A stretch of DNA of 49,934 nucleotides from Microcaldota archaeon (GCA_026396285.1 JAPLXB010000021.1:1-49934); one strand, 5' to 3'. Positions 36,775-46,758 are shown, counted from the stretch's first letter. The notes: generated by a model not told the origin, from the letters alone. Program-made: numbers and translations.

Positions 36775-37430
36775 GCAAACGCCTCGTAAACCCGGGTTAT
36801 TTCAAAGCCGCTGGTCAGTTCCCCGACGACAGCGCCCTTGGAGTTGGCGACTACGCTGAGGGAATTGAACGGTACGCCCATGTTGGCGCTTCCGCGCGTG
36901 GCCCCGACGCCGAAGCATTCCTCCATCCTCTTCAGCTCGTGTTCGCTCGCCTCGCTGTAGGCGAAGATGCCACTGTTCGTCACCACGTTGAGCGAGCCGA
37001 CCGTCGAATGGCCGCCGACCTTGAATTGCGAAACCTTCACGCCCAGGCAGTCGGAAATCGCGCCACAGTCCTTTTTGCTGAGTTCCGGGTTGGCGAGCGC
37101 GCCCTTGTCGTTCGCCAGAACGTTGTTCCCGACTGCAGCGAACCTGCTGCTGATTAAAGCGACGTTGAACCCGGCCTTCTTGAGAATTGCAATATCCTCT
37201 TTTTCGGCGAAGTCCGGCAGCACACAGCCGGTCGAATTCATTGCAGTATACAGGCCCAGGAGGTAGGACTGGTTGACGAAAAGCCTCACTACCTCGGCGC
37301 CAAGGGTTTCGGCTGCCGCGTCGACAAGTTTCTTGGGCGCGTTCCTCGGCACCAGCACGATGCGTTCGCTGGCCCTGATGAAAAGCCCTATGAACGGGTT
37401 CTTTTCAAAAGACGCCTTCACTATCCTCAT
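36771..37430 (-). CDS. eif6: Translation initiation factor 6
   Basis: MRIVKASFEKNPFIGLFIRASERIVLVP; NNVLANDKGALANPELSKKD; TVGSLNVVTNSGI; VGATRGSANMGVPF. Confidence 0.95.
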   Translation of the reverse strand: MRIVKASFEKNPFIGLFIRASERIVLVPRNAPKKLVDAAAETLGAEVVRLFVNQSYLLGLYTAMNSTGCVLPDFAEKEDIAILKKAGFNVALISSRFAAVGNNVLANDKGALANPELSKKDCGAISDCLGVKVSQFKVGGHSTVGSLNVVTNSGIFAYSEASEHELKRMEECFGVGATRGSANMGVPFNSLSVVANSKGAVVGELTSGFEITRVYEAFA

Positions 37431-38017
37431 TTCATCGCCGCAAGCCCGGCCCACACGAGACCGCTCTTGTCCTTTGACGCGTTTACCCGCACCGCCTTGG
37501 CTGGCGACGTGGCGCCGCGCGATTCAATGAACTCGTTGACCTTCGGATCGATTTTTACATTCTGGGCATGCATGTGCCTGGAAAGGAATTCCCTCAGGAT
37601 TTTAACAGCCCGCCCGGCCCGCTTCTTCGCCGGCTTCGCGTACGCGTCAACCAAAGGAACCGTGTACACGCGTTCAAGCACGATTTCGCGCTTCTTTTCC
37701 TCCGGCTTCTGTTCCGCGGGCTTTTTGTACTCCTTTTTTTCCACGGGCTTTTGTTCGGAAGGCTTTTTTTCACCGCCCGCCGAAGGCGCAGCTGCGCCGG
37801 CCGGTTTCCCGGCATCCTTTGCGGCCTCGGCAGCCGATTTCTTCAAAGCCCCGGCAATCCTGGTTTTTTCATCGGCTTTTTCCTCGACCTTCAACTCTCT
37901 TTTGACCGCGATGGGGGAGGGCTTCTGCTCGTGCTCTTTTTTCTCGGCAGCGCCCTTCATTTTAACGCTTGCTTCACTCACGCTGGCCGTTTTTTCGGAT
38001 GTTTCCGCCAACGCCAT
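37427..38017 (-). CDS. Ribosomal protein L31e with a long charged N-terminal extension
   Basis: C-terminal REIVLERVYTVPLVDAYAKPAKKRAGRAVKILREFLSRHMHAQNVKIDPKVNEFIESRG; ATG overlaps the L39e stop. Confidence 0.9.
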   Translation of the reverse strand: MALAETSEKTASVSEASVKMKGAAEKKEHEQKPSPIAVKRELKVEEKADEKTRIAGALKKSAAEAAKDAGKPAGAAAPSAGGEKKPSEQKPVEKKEYKKPAEQKPEEKKREIVLERVYTVPLVDAYAKPAKKRAGRAVKILREFLSRHMHAQNVKIDPKVNEFIESRGATSPAKAVRVNASKDKSGLVWAGLAAMK

Positions 38018-38181
38018 CACCTCGTTTTAATCTTGAGTTTCCTCGTGCGCCAGTGCCTCGCCTTCGGGTTGCGCACAACGCCGCGCTTCGTCCTAGCAAT
38101 CACGAAAACAGGTATCCGCCTGTTCTGGGTCAGCGCCTTCGCGAGCTTTTTCTTGAGTTCGAAACTTTTCGCCTTCGCCAT
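38017..38181 (-). CDS. Ribosomal protein L39e, 54 aa (not in ORF track)
   Basis: MAKAKSFELKKKLAKALTQNRRIPVFVIARTKRGVVRNPKARHWRTRKLKIKTR*. Confidence 0.93.
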   Translation of the reverse strand: MAKAKSFELKKKLAKALTQNRRIPVFVIARTKRGVVRNPKARHWRTRKLKIKTR

Positions 38182-38226
38182 CAACACCACCGCCATTCGG
38201 CTTTTTCGCGCATCCGCCTGCCGTCC

Positions 38227-38514
38227 TCATTTCTGGAGCCGCGTTATGCTCGGCTCGTGCTTTTTCTCCACCAGCTTCGCGGCCAGCGCCTTCAACTCCT
38301 CTTCTCCTACCGTCGCCTTCAACTGGCCGTTCTGGTAAAGATATATCAGCAACTTGAATATTTTCAAGTACAACTCCGGGTTCGACATCCTTATGCGCGT
38401 CATCCTCTCGAACGCCGCGCCGTCAAGCACCTGCTTCAGCATGGCCCGCCTCTGCATTTCTGCGGCCCTTTCCGCCTGTGCCTGCGCGACCGCCTGCTGG
38501 TAATCCTCTTCCAA
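38227..38514 (-). CDS. PDCD5/TFAR19-related DNA-binding protein
   Basis: MLKQVLDGAAFERMTRIRMSNPELYLKIFKLLIYLYQNGQLK. Confidence 0.9.
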   Translation of the reverse strand: MEEDYQQAVAQAQAERAAEMQRRAMLKQVLDGAAFERMTRIRMSNPELYLKIFKLLIYLYQNGQLKATVGEEELKALAAKLVEKKHEPSITRLQK

Positions 38515-38940
38515 TTAAGCACCCGCCTGTTTGGCGCACTTGTCCAGGAACGAGACGCCAGCCGGGGTCATCACGCGCCCGCCCGCCTTCTCTTTCCTCA
38601 CCAACCCCGCCGCCTCCAGCTGCTGGAAGCACACGCGGATGGTTTTGCCGCCGGCTTTCGTGTGGTGCGGCCTGGACACGTTGTGCTCCTTCCTCCCGCC
38701 GTACTTGTGCCTCAGCCTCTCCACTCCGACGGATTTTCCGCTCGCGTAAAGCGTCCTCAACAGCGAGGCGGCCCTCTTGAACCAGAACTTGCTGTCAGCA
38801 GGCACGCGCTCGGCGTGGGCGCCGGACTTCACCAAGCCCACCCACGCGGGCGGCTTCAGCTTGCCTTCTTTTTCCAATTCTGCTGCGGCGGCGTCTATCA
38901 GTTTCAGTGGCGGAACGTCTAATGCACTCAATTCAATCAC
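38515..38940 (-). CDS. Ribosomal protein S19e
   Basis: WFKRAASLLRTLYASGKSVGVERLRHKYGGRKEHNVSRPHHTKAGGKTIRVCFQQLEAAGLV; GTG start at 38940. Confidence 0.93.
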   Translation of the reverse strand: MIELSALDVPPLKLIDAAAAELEKEGKLKPPAWVGLVKSGAHAERVPADSKFWFKRAASLLRTLYASGKSVGVERLRHKYGGRKEHNVSRPHHTKAGGKTIRVCFQQLEAAGLVRKEKAGGRVMTPAGVSFLDKCAKQAGA

Positions 38941-39068
38941 CCGGCCAGCCACGGCCGAAAACAACAGCAAAACCCTGGAGGGTCTTAGCGGCACAAAATT
39001 TATGCTGCCGGGGTTTAAAAAAGTCTCCGGTTGCAAGCGGGCAGCGTTCGCGCTTTTTTCCAAGGTGA

Positions 39069-40388
39069 CTAGAGCGCGGCCGAGAAAAGCGCCAGGAACT
39101 TTTTCTCGCAACCAGCAGGAATGCTCGCGCCCGCGGCGACAGCGTGCCCGCCGCCGTTTCCGCCGACCGCCTCGGCGGCTTCCGCCAGGATTTTTCCGAA
39201 ATCATACGCGGATCCTTTGCCAGCCCTTGCTGAAAACTTGGTCTGCCCGGGCGCAGTCGCCATTGACAGCACTGGTTTGGAGCCGGAAAGCCCTGAAGCG
39301 AGTAACGCGCCGGCGACGTTTCCGACCGAGGACTCCCTTATTTTTCCCCTGCCGTCAACGAGCACGAACTTGCCCATGTCCGCAGCTTTTTGTTTAGCGA
39401 AAAACAGTTCCCTTGGCAGGAGTTCCTCGTGCCTTGCCACGACTTTCTTTGCCTTCGCCAGCGCCGCCTTGCCGCCGAGGCACATTTTGATGGCGTCGTC
39501 TGCCTTGCCTTGCCTGCCGCATGCGTTAAGCACTGCCGCGTATTCGGTCGCTGTGCTGAGCACTTTTTCTTTTTCGCGGGGGAAAAAGTACACCTCGCCG
39601 AAGAGCGGCGCTGCGGCCCCGGGCCTCACGCGCCTGGAAAGCAGTTCCTTCAGCAGCCTCTTTTTTACTTCGGGCAACTCGGAATACGCCGCGTTTTCAT
39701 CCAGGCCGCTGGCCTGCAGGAACCGCGCTGCAGCCTTACGGTCGTCCAAGAAGTCCGGAATCGCCGGGGCAATCGCCTCTGAAATAAGCTTGTCAAGGGG
39801 CTTCCACGCGGCGCCGACGAGCTTCAGGGAAGTGCGCGTTTCAATGACACGCGCCCGCCCGCCTTCCCTGACCGGAACCTTGTTGACGCCGAACAGGCTG
39901 CCTGCGGGGCCGAAGTCCTGGGTGTCGCCGACTGCACCAGCAACCGCGAGTTCGACCGCGTATTTTTCCCTGAACCCGAAGTAAGTCGCGGTCGAGGCGC
40001 TGCATTCGCTCGCGCCGTCGATTCCGTAAAAATGCGGGTTGACGTGGATCACGTTGTCCGGCAGCTCTTCCAACGGCCGGGCCGGCGGGTGGTGGTCGAA
40101 CACGAAAACCGTCTTTCCAGGAAACGCTTTGAGCGCCTTTTCCTCCTCGCCGCCGAGGTCGCAGAACACGATTTCCTTGAACGCGCCCCATTTCCCGAAC
40201 GAGCCAGCCCTGCGGACCGTGACTTCCGAGTAATTGACGCCGTTTTTCCTGAATGCCCTGCACACGATTGCCCCTGCGGAGATGCCGTCGGCGTCGAAGT
40301 GGTTGACAACAAGCGGATTTTTTGCCTCCAGGCAATGCTTGCCGGCCTCGCGGGCGGCCTTCTCAAAACCAGCGAAGTCCCTTTTCAC
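39069..40388 (-). CDS. DHH-family phosphoesterase, archaeal RecJ-like
   Basis: NHFDADGISAGAIV; FVFDHHPPARP; GNGGGHAVAAGASIP. Confidence 0.9.
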   Translation of the reverse strand: MKRDFAGFEKAAREAGKHCLEAKNPLVVNHFDADGISAGAIVCRAFRKNGVNYSEVTVRRAGSFGKWGAFKEIVFCDLGGEEEKALKAFPGKTVFVFDHHPPARPLEELPDNVIHVNPHFYGIDGASECSASTATYFGFREKYAVELAVAGAVGDTQDFGPAGSLFGVNKVPVREGGRARVIETRTSLKLVGAAWKPLDKLISEAIAPAIPDFLDDRKAAARFLQASGLDENAAYSELPEVKKRLLKELLSRRVRPGAAAPLFGEVYFFPREKEKVLSTATEYAAVLNACGRQGKADDAIKMCLGGKAALAKAKKVVARHEELLPRELFFAKQKAADMGKFVLVDGRGKIRESSVGNVAGALLASGLSGSKPVLSMATAPGQTKFSARAGKGSAYDFGKILAEAAEAVGGNGGGHAVAAGASIPAGCEKKFLALFSAAL

Positions 40389-40400
40389 GCCAATCCCCTT

Positions 40401-41711
40401 TCACACCCTAACTGTTTCGCCGAGGGACGGGACAATCACGTCCACACTGTGCTTGAAAACGTCCTCAATCCCTTTCGCGAGCTCGAACGGCTTTTGTTCC
40501 TCGCCGTGCACTATGAAAACGGTTTCCACGCCTTTCACGGTCCTCGCGAACTCCACGAGTTCCTGGTAGTCCGAGTGGCCGGAGAACGGCGCCTGGTCGA
40601 CCTTGAGTTTGATGTCAATGGTTTTCCCATCCAGTTCCAGTTCCTTTGCGCCGTCAAGGAGAGCCCTCCCGCGCGTTCCCTCGGCTTGGTAGCCGACGAG
40701 AATCACCTTGTTCTTCTTGTCCCCCCCGAGGTGCTCCAAATAGGTCAGCACGGGCCCGCCGTTGAGCATGCCGCTCGTGGCAAGGATGATTGCCTTCTCC
40801 TGCTCGAAGACGTCGCTCCTGTCCTTCCTTTCCGGAACGAGGTAATACGGGCTCTTGAAAGGGTCGTCGTCGGACGTGAGTATCCTGCGCTGCACCTCCT
40901 TCTTGAGGTAAACCGCGTTGTGCCTGTAAATCCGCAACGCCTTGTTTATCATCCCGTCCAAATAAATCGGGACCCTCGGCAGCGCGCCCGAGCGGATGTG
41001 GCTTTCGAGAGTGAAAAGGATTTCCTGCCCCCTGCCGATTGCGAACGTGGGAATGATTACCTTCCCGCCCTTGTCCAGGCTCTCGCGGATGGACTTGACG
41101 AGTTTCTGCGACGCCTCTTTTGCGGACGCGTGCCTGTCCTTTTTGGAGCCGTACGTGCTTTCAATGATGAGGATGTCGGCTTCGAGGCCGCGCGTCGCCC
41201 CCTCCAGGAGCCGTGACGAGCGCGTGTTGATGTCGCTCGTGTAAAGGACTTTCTTCTCGTCCCTCAACTCGGTCATGGCGCTTCCGAGGATGTGGCCCGA
41301 TTCCTGGAGCCGCACAATGCCCCTTCCGCGGTCCGACCACTCGCCGATTTCAAGAATCTGCGTGTGCTTAAGCAGTTTCGCGACGTCTTGTTCCGAATAC
41401 GGGGAAGCGCCCTTGTTTATGCGCAGGTAATCCGCCAAAAGAAGCTGCATCAGGTCGCGCGTAGGCTTCGTGAGAATCACCGGGCCCCGGTAGCCGGCCG
41501 CATAAAGCGCGGGCGCGTAAGCGGAGTGATCCAGGTGCGCGTGGGAGACGACGACGCGGTTGATTTTCCTGATTGCGTGGTGCTCCAGCAGCGGATACTC
41601 CTCTTTTTCCTCGAGTTTCACCCCGCAGTCCAGAAGCGTGTTTTGCATGCCTTCCACGAGCAGGCAACTCCTTCCGACCTCCCTTGCGCCGCCGAGGAAA
41701 CTTATTTCCAT
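40401..41711 (-). CDS. Metallo-beta-lactamase/beta-CASP ribonuclease, aCPSF family
   Basis: SHAHLDHSAYAPAL; SGHILGSAM; IESTYGSKKDRHASAKEASQKLVKSI; ATSGMLNGGPVLTYLEHLGGD; FSGHSDYQELVEFA. Confidence 0.95.
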   Translation of the reverse strand: MEISFLGGAREVGRSCLLVEGMQNTLLDCGVKLEEKEEYPLLEHHAIRKINRVVVSHAHLDHSAYAPALYAAGYRGPVILTKPTRDLMQLLLADYLRINKGASPYSEQDVAKLLKHTQILEIGEWSDRGRGIVRLQESGHILGSAMTELRDEKKVLYTSDINTRSSRLLEGATRGLEADILIIESTYGSKKDRHASAKEASQKLVKSIRESLDKGGKVIIPTFAIGRGQEILFTLESHIRSGALPRVPIYLDGMINKALRIYRHNAVYLKKEVQRRILTSDDDPFKSPYYLVPERKDRSDVFEQEKAIILATSGMLNGGPVLTYLEHLGGDKKNKVILVGYQAEGTRGRALLDGAKELELDGKTIDIKLKVDQAPFSGHSDYQELVEFARTVKGVETVFIVHGEEQKPFELAKGIEDVFKHSVDVIVPSLGETVRV

Positions 41712-41838
41712 TAAACCACTCTAGCCGCCGAAAACACGAAAGTGATACGAAAGCGATATTCTTTAATTCCTCCAAACCGCCTATTTAATCGATTGCAGGC
41801 GAGCCGGGCGCAGGAAGCCGCCGCAGCAGGTGTTTTTC

Positions 41839-42501
41839 ATGGCGTTGGAAACGATTTTCCCATTCCTTAAAATCAGGAGGCTGCCGGAAAAAAAAGAGGA
41901 TGAAAAGGAGGCGGCGGTATGCGAGGACGTCACGCCCTACAAGACGCGCCTGTCCGTCTACCGGAAAATAATTGAAAAATACACGTCGGTCATAAACGCG
42001 GGCGAGGAAAAGACCGTCCCGCAACTGAAGGCGCTCGTGGACAAGGGCGACGAAGTGGTTGCAAAAGTAAAGGAAAAAATCGCGGAATCGCTGCCAGGCG
42101 CGGACGTAATCGTTCTCGCGGAAACCGCGTACAAGTTCGTCCAGTCCCTCCGGCCCGTTCACGCCAACCTCAGCGTCACCTACTGGCTTTCCCCAAAGGA
42201 CATCATGGAGCTCGGCGCAGCCGACGCGTTCGACCGCGCGATATTCCTGTGCTCCCTCCTCCAGGCCCTCGGGCTCGGCGCCAAGGTCCGCGTGGTGTCG
42301 CTGGAAGGCGGGCTCAGCCACCCGGTCGTCATTTTCTCGTTCGGCCGCGACGATTACATCCTTGACGCGTTCCAAAACCTCCCGCTGGAGGCGTTCAAGG
42401 GCTCGCTGCCCGAGGTTCTGCCGCAGTTCACCTTTGACGGCCGGCGTTTCGTAAAAAACGTGTTCGAGTTCAACAACGAGGAATTCAACCAGTTCGACTA
42501 G
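41839..42501 (+). CDS. Transglutaminase-like fold protein (putative)
   Basis: IFLCSLLQALGLGAKVRVVSLEGGLSHPVVIFSFGRDDYILDAFQN: Cys-His-Asp order. Confidence 0.55.
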   Translation: MALETIFPFLKIRRLPEKKEDEKEAAVCEDVTPYKTRLSVYRKIIEKYTSVINAGEEKTVPQLKALVDKGDEVVAKVKEKIAESLPGADVIVLAETAYKFVQSLRPVHANLSVTYWLSPKDIMELGAADAFDRAIFLCSLLQALGLGAKVRVVSLEGGLSHPVVIFSFGRDDYILDAFQNLPLEAFKGSLPEVLPQFTFDGRRFVKNVFEFNNEEFNQFD

Positions 42502-42610
42502 GCGGTATGCGCTGCGCCCGGCGCGGACCGCGGGCGCGGCCGGCGCGGATTTGGAAAAAATCTTTTTAAATGCCGCGAACCAAGTATAACTGCTTATTCT
42601 GGTGCATTGA

Positions 42611-42799
42611 ATGGCGGTTAGGGTAGATGGCTCAAAATGCGTTTACTGCGCGGGATGCGTCTCAGTGTGCCCGTTCCTGGCGCTCACGCTCAACGAAGTA
42701 AAGATAATCGTGGACGAGAAAAAGTGCACGGAATGCGGCACGTGCGTCAAGGCCTGTCCGGCCAAGGCGCTGAGCCTTCCGAAAAAAATAAGCGGATGA
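42611..42799 (+). CDS. 2x[4Fe-4S] ferredoxin
   Basis: CVYCAGCVSVCPFLAL and CTECGTCVKACPAKAL. Confidence 0.95.
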   Translation: MAVRVDGSKCVYCAGCVSVCPFLALTLNEVKIIVDEKKCTECGTCVKACPAKALSLPKKISG

Positions 42800-42824
42800 A
42801 CTGGAAATAGGGAAAGCAGGTGTT

Positions 42825-44006
42825 TTGTTCATGGAAGAATATGACGCGGTCGTCGTCGGCGCAGGCCCGGCAGGCACAACTTTCGCGGCCGAGGCGGCGT
42901 CACGCGGAATGAGCGTCGTCGTGATTGACAAAAAAAAGGAATTAGGCTCGCCGGTGCGCTGCGGCGAAGGAATTGGAATCGACTTTTCCTCGGGCCGCAA
43001 GCTCGAGTTGCCGCGGTCGTGCATCGCCTCGGACATCGAGGGCGCGCTCATGTTTTCCCCCAACGGCAAGTCAATAAAGCTCACTACTCCCCAGACCAAG
43101 GGTCATGTTCTGGAGCGCAAGATTTTCGACAAGTTCCTGGCAATGGAAGCCGGGAGAAAAGGCGCGCACATCCTGCCGAGGACGATGGCAACCGGCCTGT
43201 TGAAGGAAAATGGGAAAATAGCCGGAGTCAAGGCGGTTTCCTTCGGCGAGGAAATTGAATTCAAGGCGCCGCTGGTGGTGTCTGCCGAGGGAATGGAGGC
43301 AAAGCTCGCGCGCGAGGCGGGCATAGACGCGCTCGCGACGCTTTATGACGTTGACACCTGCTACGAGTACGAGATGGTGAACGTGCCATGCGAGCCGTTC
43401 ATAGAGATTTACTTCGGGTCGGCTGCGCCGCGCGGATACGTCTGGGTGTTCCCGAAGGGAAAGGACGTGGCGAACGTGGGCATAGGCGTGGGCGGCTCGA
43501 GCGGGGCGGACCCAAAAAAATGCCTGGACGAATGGATTGCGAGGAACCCGCGCATGAAAAAAGCCGAGATAATAGAAGTAAAGGCGGGCATAATCAGCGT
43601 CGGCGCACCGGTGAAGAAAATGGTCGCAGACAACTTCATGGCCGTCGGCACGTCCGCGCACCAGGTTGACCCCGTTCACGGGGGGGGAATCGCGCTGGCG
43701 ATGAAGGCCGCGAGAATAGCCGCTGAAGTTGCGGCCAAGGCGCATTCCGCGCGCGACTTTTCCGAAAAAACGCTTTCCGCGTATGAGACTCAGTGGCGGG
43801 CAGCCGAATCCAGGAAACTGGAAAAGCGGCTTTTGCTTAGGAAAGTGCTTGAAAAGCTGTCGGACGACGACTTCAACGCCGTCATCGGGATGATTGACTC
43901 GCAGGACCTTGAAAAGCTTCTTTCAGGCGACTTCAAGCCGATTGTCACGAAAGTCGTGGCAAAAAGGCCCTCGATACTGAAAGTCGCAACTGCACTTTTG
44001 GGGTGA
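42825..44006 (+). CDS. Geranylgeranyl reductase family FAD protein
   Basis: DAVVVGAGPAGTTFAAEAASRGMSVVVIDKKKELGSPVRCGEGI; HQVDPVHGGGIALAMKAA. Confidence 0.94.
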   Translation: MFMEEYDAVVVGAGPAGTTFAAEAASRGMSVVVIDKKKELGSPVRCGEGIGIDFSSGRKLELPRSCIASDIEGALMFSPNGKSIKLTTPQTKGHVLERKIFDKFLAMEAGRKGAHILPRTMATGLLKENGKIAGVKAVSFGEEIEFKAPLVVSAEGMEAKLAREAGIDALATLYDVDTCYEYEMVNVPCEPFIEIYFGSAAPRGYVWVFPKGKDVANVGIGVGGSSGADPKKCLDEWIARNPRMKKAEIIEVKAGIISVGAPVKKMVADNFMAVGTSAHQVDPVHGGGIALAMKAARIAAEVAAKAHSARDFSEKTLSAYETQWRAAESRKLEKRLLLRKVLEKLSDDDFNAVIGMIDSQDLEKLLSGDFKPIVTKVVAKRPSILKVATALLG

Positions 44007-44011
44007 TTTGA

Positions 44012-44212
44012 TTGGCTGGAAAATCCGCGAAAATCGAGTTGACAAAGTATGAAAAGGCGCGCATCATCGGCGCAAGGGCGCTGCAGCTGGCAATGGGTGC
44101 GCCGCCGGCAATAAGCCTGCCGAAGAAGACCGTCAGCGCGGTCGAGCTCTCGCGAATAGAGTTTGAAAAGAACGCAATCCCCCTCCGCGTGGTGAGGGCA
44201 CATAACGCGTAA
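44012..44212 (+). CDS. rpoK: DNA-directed RNA polymerase subunit K
   Basis: LTKYEKARIIGARALQLAMGAPP; ELSRIEFEKNAIPLRVVR. Confidence 0.95.
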   Translation: MAGKSAKIELTKYEKARIIGARALQLAMGAPPAISLPKKTVSAVELSRIEFEKNAIPLRVVRAHNA

Positions 44213-44300
44213 GCAACCCCCTGAAAACGTTTTTCGCCAGGTTGCGGCAGTTTCCGCAGCCGGCTCAGCTCGTGCAGCCTCCGCGGCAACGCTTCCAGCA

Positions 44301-45527
44301 CTATTCGTATCTCAGCGCCTCCACCGGCTTCAGCATCGCGGCTTGCCTCGCGGGCAGCACGCCCGAAACCGCGCCTATGGCGAACGAGAACATGAGCGTG
44401 CCTACTATCAGTTCTGGCGGAAGCCATACTTGGAGAAGCGTCGTCTGAAGGGCCTGGACCGCCACCGCTTCAACCCCTTTGCTGACCGCGGCGCCGAGAG
44501 TAACGCCGATAAGGCCGCCGACCATTCCTAGGAGCCCGGATTCGACGAGAAAAATCCACATTATGTCCTCGTTCGTCGCGCCAATGGCCTTCATGATGCC
44601 GATTTCGCGCGTGCGCTCGAGCACCGCGGTGTACATAGTATTCATTATCCCAACGCCGCCTACGACCAGCGACACCGCGGCAATCGTGAGGACTATTGCC
44701 TGCACTATGAGTAAGATGTTGAGAGAGCTGCTCTTCAGCTGCTCGATGGTCTGGACCGAAAAGTCCTCTTCCCCCTCCTTCACGCCATGCCTCCTGCGCA
44801 GCTCCTCGCTCACCGCTTCCGCGACGTTCGTCGTGTCAAGTCCCTCCCTAGACTCCGCATAAATTATGATGTATTCCTCGGTGTTGAACACCTCCTTTGC
44901 GGTCTCTATTGGTATGTACACTTGCGAGTCATCCGCAGGGTTGCCGATTGTCTCGAGCGTGCCGACTACGTCAAAGTTCCTGCCGAGCAGCCCTATCCTG
45001 TCGCCAACCTTGACTGGTTTTTTGAAAAAGCTGTTTTCCGTCCTAGCGAGCGAATAGCCAACCACCATCTTGTACCGGTCGCCCTCCCTTCCGAGCCTGC
45101 CGTGCGCCACCTTTATCGACGTCATCCCTTCGACGAGCTTCCTCCCGTCTTCGTCCACGGGCAACCCGATGACGAAAGTGCCCTTCTTTTCGTCCCCGAA
45201 TTCCAGTATCCCTGTCTTAGTGATCATCCCGACCGCCATCTTGATTCCCTGGGTCCTCTTCACGGTTTCCAGGTCCTCCTCGGTCATCTCCACGGAGGAG
45301 GTGAACATGCCCATTACCCCCATTCCGCCCCCGCCGGGCATGACCATTATCTTGTTCGCGCCCAGGCTCTTGAACTGATCCTCAATCGCGTTCTGCAGCC
45401 CCTGCCCGAGGGAGACGAGCGCGACGACCGACGCGATGCCTATGAATATGCCTATCATAGTCAGCAGCGTGCGCGTGGGGCGGTGGCGCAGGTGGGTGAA
45501 CGCTAGCCTAAGATACTCGGCGTTCAA
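44301..45527 (-). CDS. MacB/FtsX-type ABC transporter permease
   Basis: LRHRPTRTLLTMIGIFIGIASVVALVSLGQGLQ; TREIGIMKAIGATNEDIMWIFLVES; C-terminal KPVEALRYE. Confidence 0.95.
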   Translation of the reverse strand: MNAEYLRLAFTHLRHRPTRTLLTMIGIFIGIASVVALVSLGQGLQNAIEDQFKSLGANKIMVMPGGGGMGVMGMFTSSVEMTEEDLETVKRTQGIKMAVGMITKTGILEFGDEKKGTFVIGLPVDEDGRKLVEGMTSIKVAHGRLGREGDRYKMVVGYSLARTENSFFKKPVKVGDRIGLLGRNFDVVGTLETIGNPADDSQVYIPIETAKEVFNTEEYIIIYAESREGLDTTNVAEAVSEELRRRHGVKEGEEDFSVQTIEQLKSSSLNILLIVQAIVLTIAAVSLVVGGVGIMNTMYTAVLERTREIGIMKAIGATNEDIMWIFLVESGLLGMVGGLIGVTLGAAVSKGVEAVAVQALQTTLLQVWLPPELIVGTLMFSFAIGAVSGVLPARQAAMLKPVEALRYE

Positions 45528-45543
45528 TCAAATCACTGCCAAC

Positions 45544-46758
45544 TCACTTTTTCCTGAACTGCTTGTATCCCCGGTACGCTAGGTAGCCGGCCACCGCCAG
45601 AACCACCACGATGATGACGATGCTGGTGCCGCCCTTCTGCTCCAGCCCGATTGAATTGATTTCGTCCTCGGAGTACAGGCGCAATTGGATGTTGGATGCC
45701 TGGGAGTGCTGTCGGTTGAGGGCGTCGGTGAATTCAACCGTCACCGGCAGCCAAATGGCTTTCGCGTCGGTCTGTTTCAAGAACACGGTGAATTCCGCGG
45801 TTTCGTAGTCGTCTGAATTGAGGGTTCCAAGGTACGTGTCCGCCGGCGAAACGATTTCAAAACCGTCTGACTTCTGCAGTGTGACGCGCAGGAACTTTGC
45901 TTCGGCCAGCCCCTCGTTCACTATCTGTATGTTAACCTTGCCCTGGGTCCCGGACCTGATTATGGTCGTGCTTTCAATCCTGGTTGAAATGCGCGGCGCG
46001 TCCGAAACCACGACCGTGAGGACGTCTGCCTTAGAGTAAGCGTTCCCGAGCTCGTCGCCGTAGCTTATCGTAACCGGCACCCTGTAGACCTTGGGCGCCG
46101 CGTCAGGGAGGACTATTGAATCGAAAACCACTTGGGCCGACTCCCCGCCCGCAAGCGAAGGGATGCGTTTTTCGCTCGAGCCGCCCATCGGCGCAAGCGG
46201 CGTGCTCTCCGACGTGTCCATTTTCACGAGGATGTCTTTCAGGGTGTTTGGCGCGTAGTTCTTCAGGACGACGACGGTCTTCACCGGGCTTCCGGGCCTC
46301 GCTTCCACGGGATCGGATGACACGGCGTCAATGTTAAGCGTCGGCTGCGCGGTCTTCACCGGGATTATCAGCGTCGCGTTAACCCACAACGGGTCCAAAT
46401 CCGTCCTGCACCTGATGTTGAGCTCGTTGTCGCCCTGCACCGCATCCGATGCCACCCTGAGCCGGTACTTGACGTAAGCATAGCTTTCGCGCAAAACCTG
46501 CCCAAGCTCCTTTGTCGTCGCCTCTCCTGAGTCGAGCGAGAACGGATACTTAGGGAGCAGTTCGCAGGAACCGCTGCTTATCGTGAAACCAGGGTTCTGT
46601 ATCTTGAACCACACCTCGAAATACTTGCCCGGCTCTGCCGGGAACGGCGTGGCATACGCCGCATCAGTGTAAATCTTCAAACCACCTGCCACAGTGTCCG
46701 CCTGGGCGAACAGCCAAAGCGCGGCAGTGAAAAGAACGAAAAACGCCTTCTTGTTCAT
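45544..46758 (-). CDS. Secreted, C-terminally anchored COG1361/CARDB-like protein
   Basis: Signal peptide, beta-rich repeats, C-terminal TM and YKQFRKK; between ABC ATPase and permease. Confidence 0.8.
   Translation of the reverse strand: MNKKAFFVLFTAALWLFAQADTVAGGLKIYTDAAYATPFPAEPGKYFEVWFKIQNPGFTISSGSCELLPKYPFSLDSGEATTKELGQVLRESYAYVKYRLRVASDAVQGDNELNIRCRTDLDPLWVNATLIIPVKTAQPTLNIDAVSSDPVEARPGSPVKTVVVLKNYAPNTLKDILVKMDTSESTPLAPMGGSSEKRIPSLAGGESAQVVFDSIVLPDAAPKVYRVPVTISYGDELGNAYSKADVLTVVVSDAPRISTRIESTTIIRSGTQGKVNIQIVNEGLAEAKFLRVTLQKSDGFEIVSPADTYLGTLNSDDYETAEFTVFLKQTDAKAIWLPVTVEFTDALNRQHSQASNIQLRLYSEDEINSIGLEQKGGTSIVIIVVVLAVAGYLAYRGYKQFRKK

Noticed and set aside
37969-38922. 317-aa plus-strand ORF
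   Set aside because: Antisense to L39e, PDCD5 and S19e.
40032-41216. 394-aa plus-strand ORF
   Set aside because: Antisense to the DHH phosphoesterase and beta-CASP nuclease.
43681-43687. GGGGGGG homopolymer as possible frameshift site
   Set aside because: It lies in frame in the conserved HGGGIA motif of the geranylgeranyl reductase and the ORF is intact.
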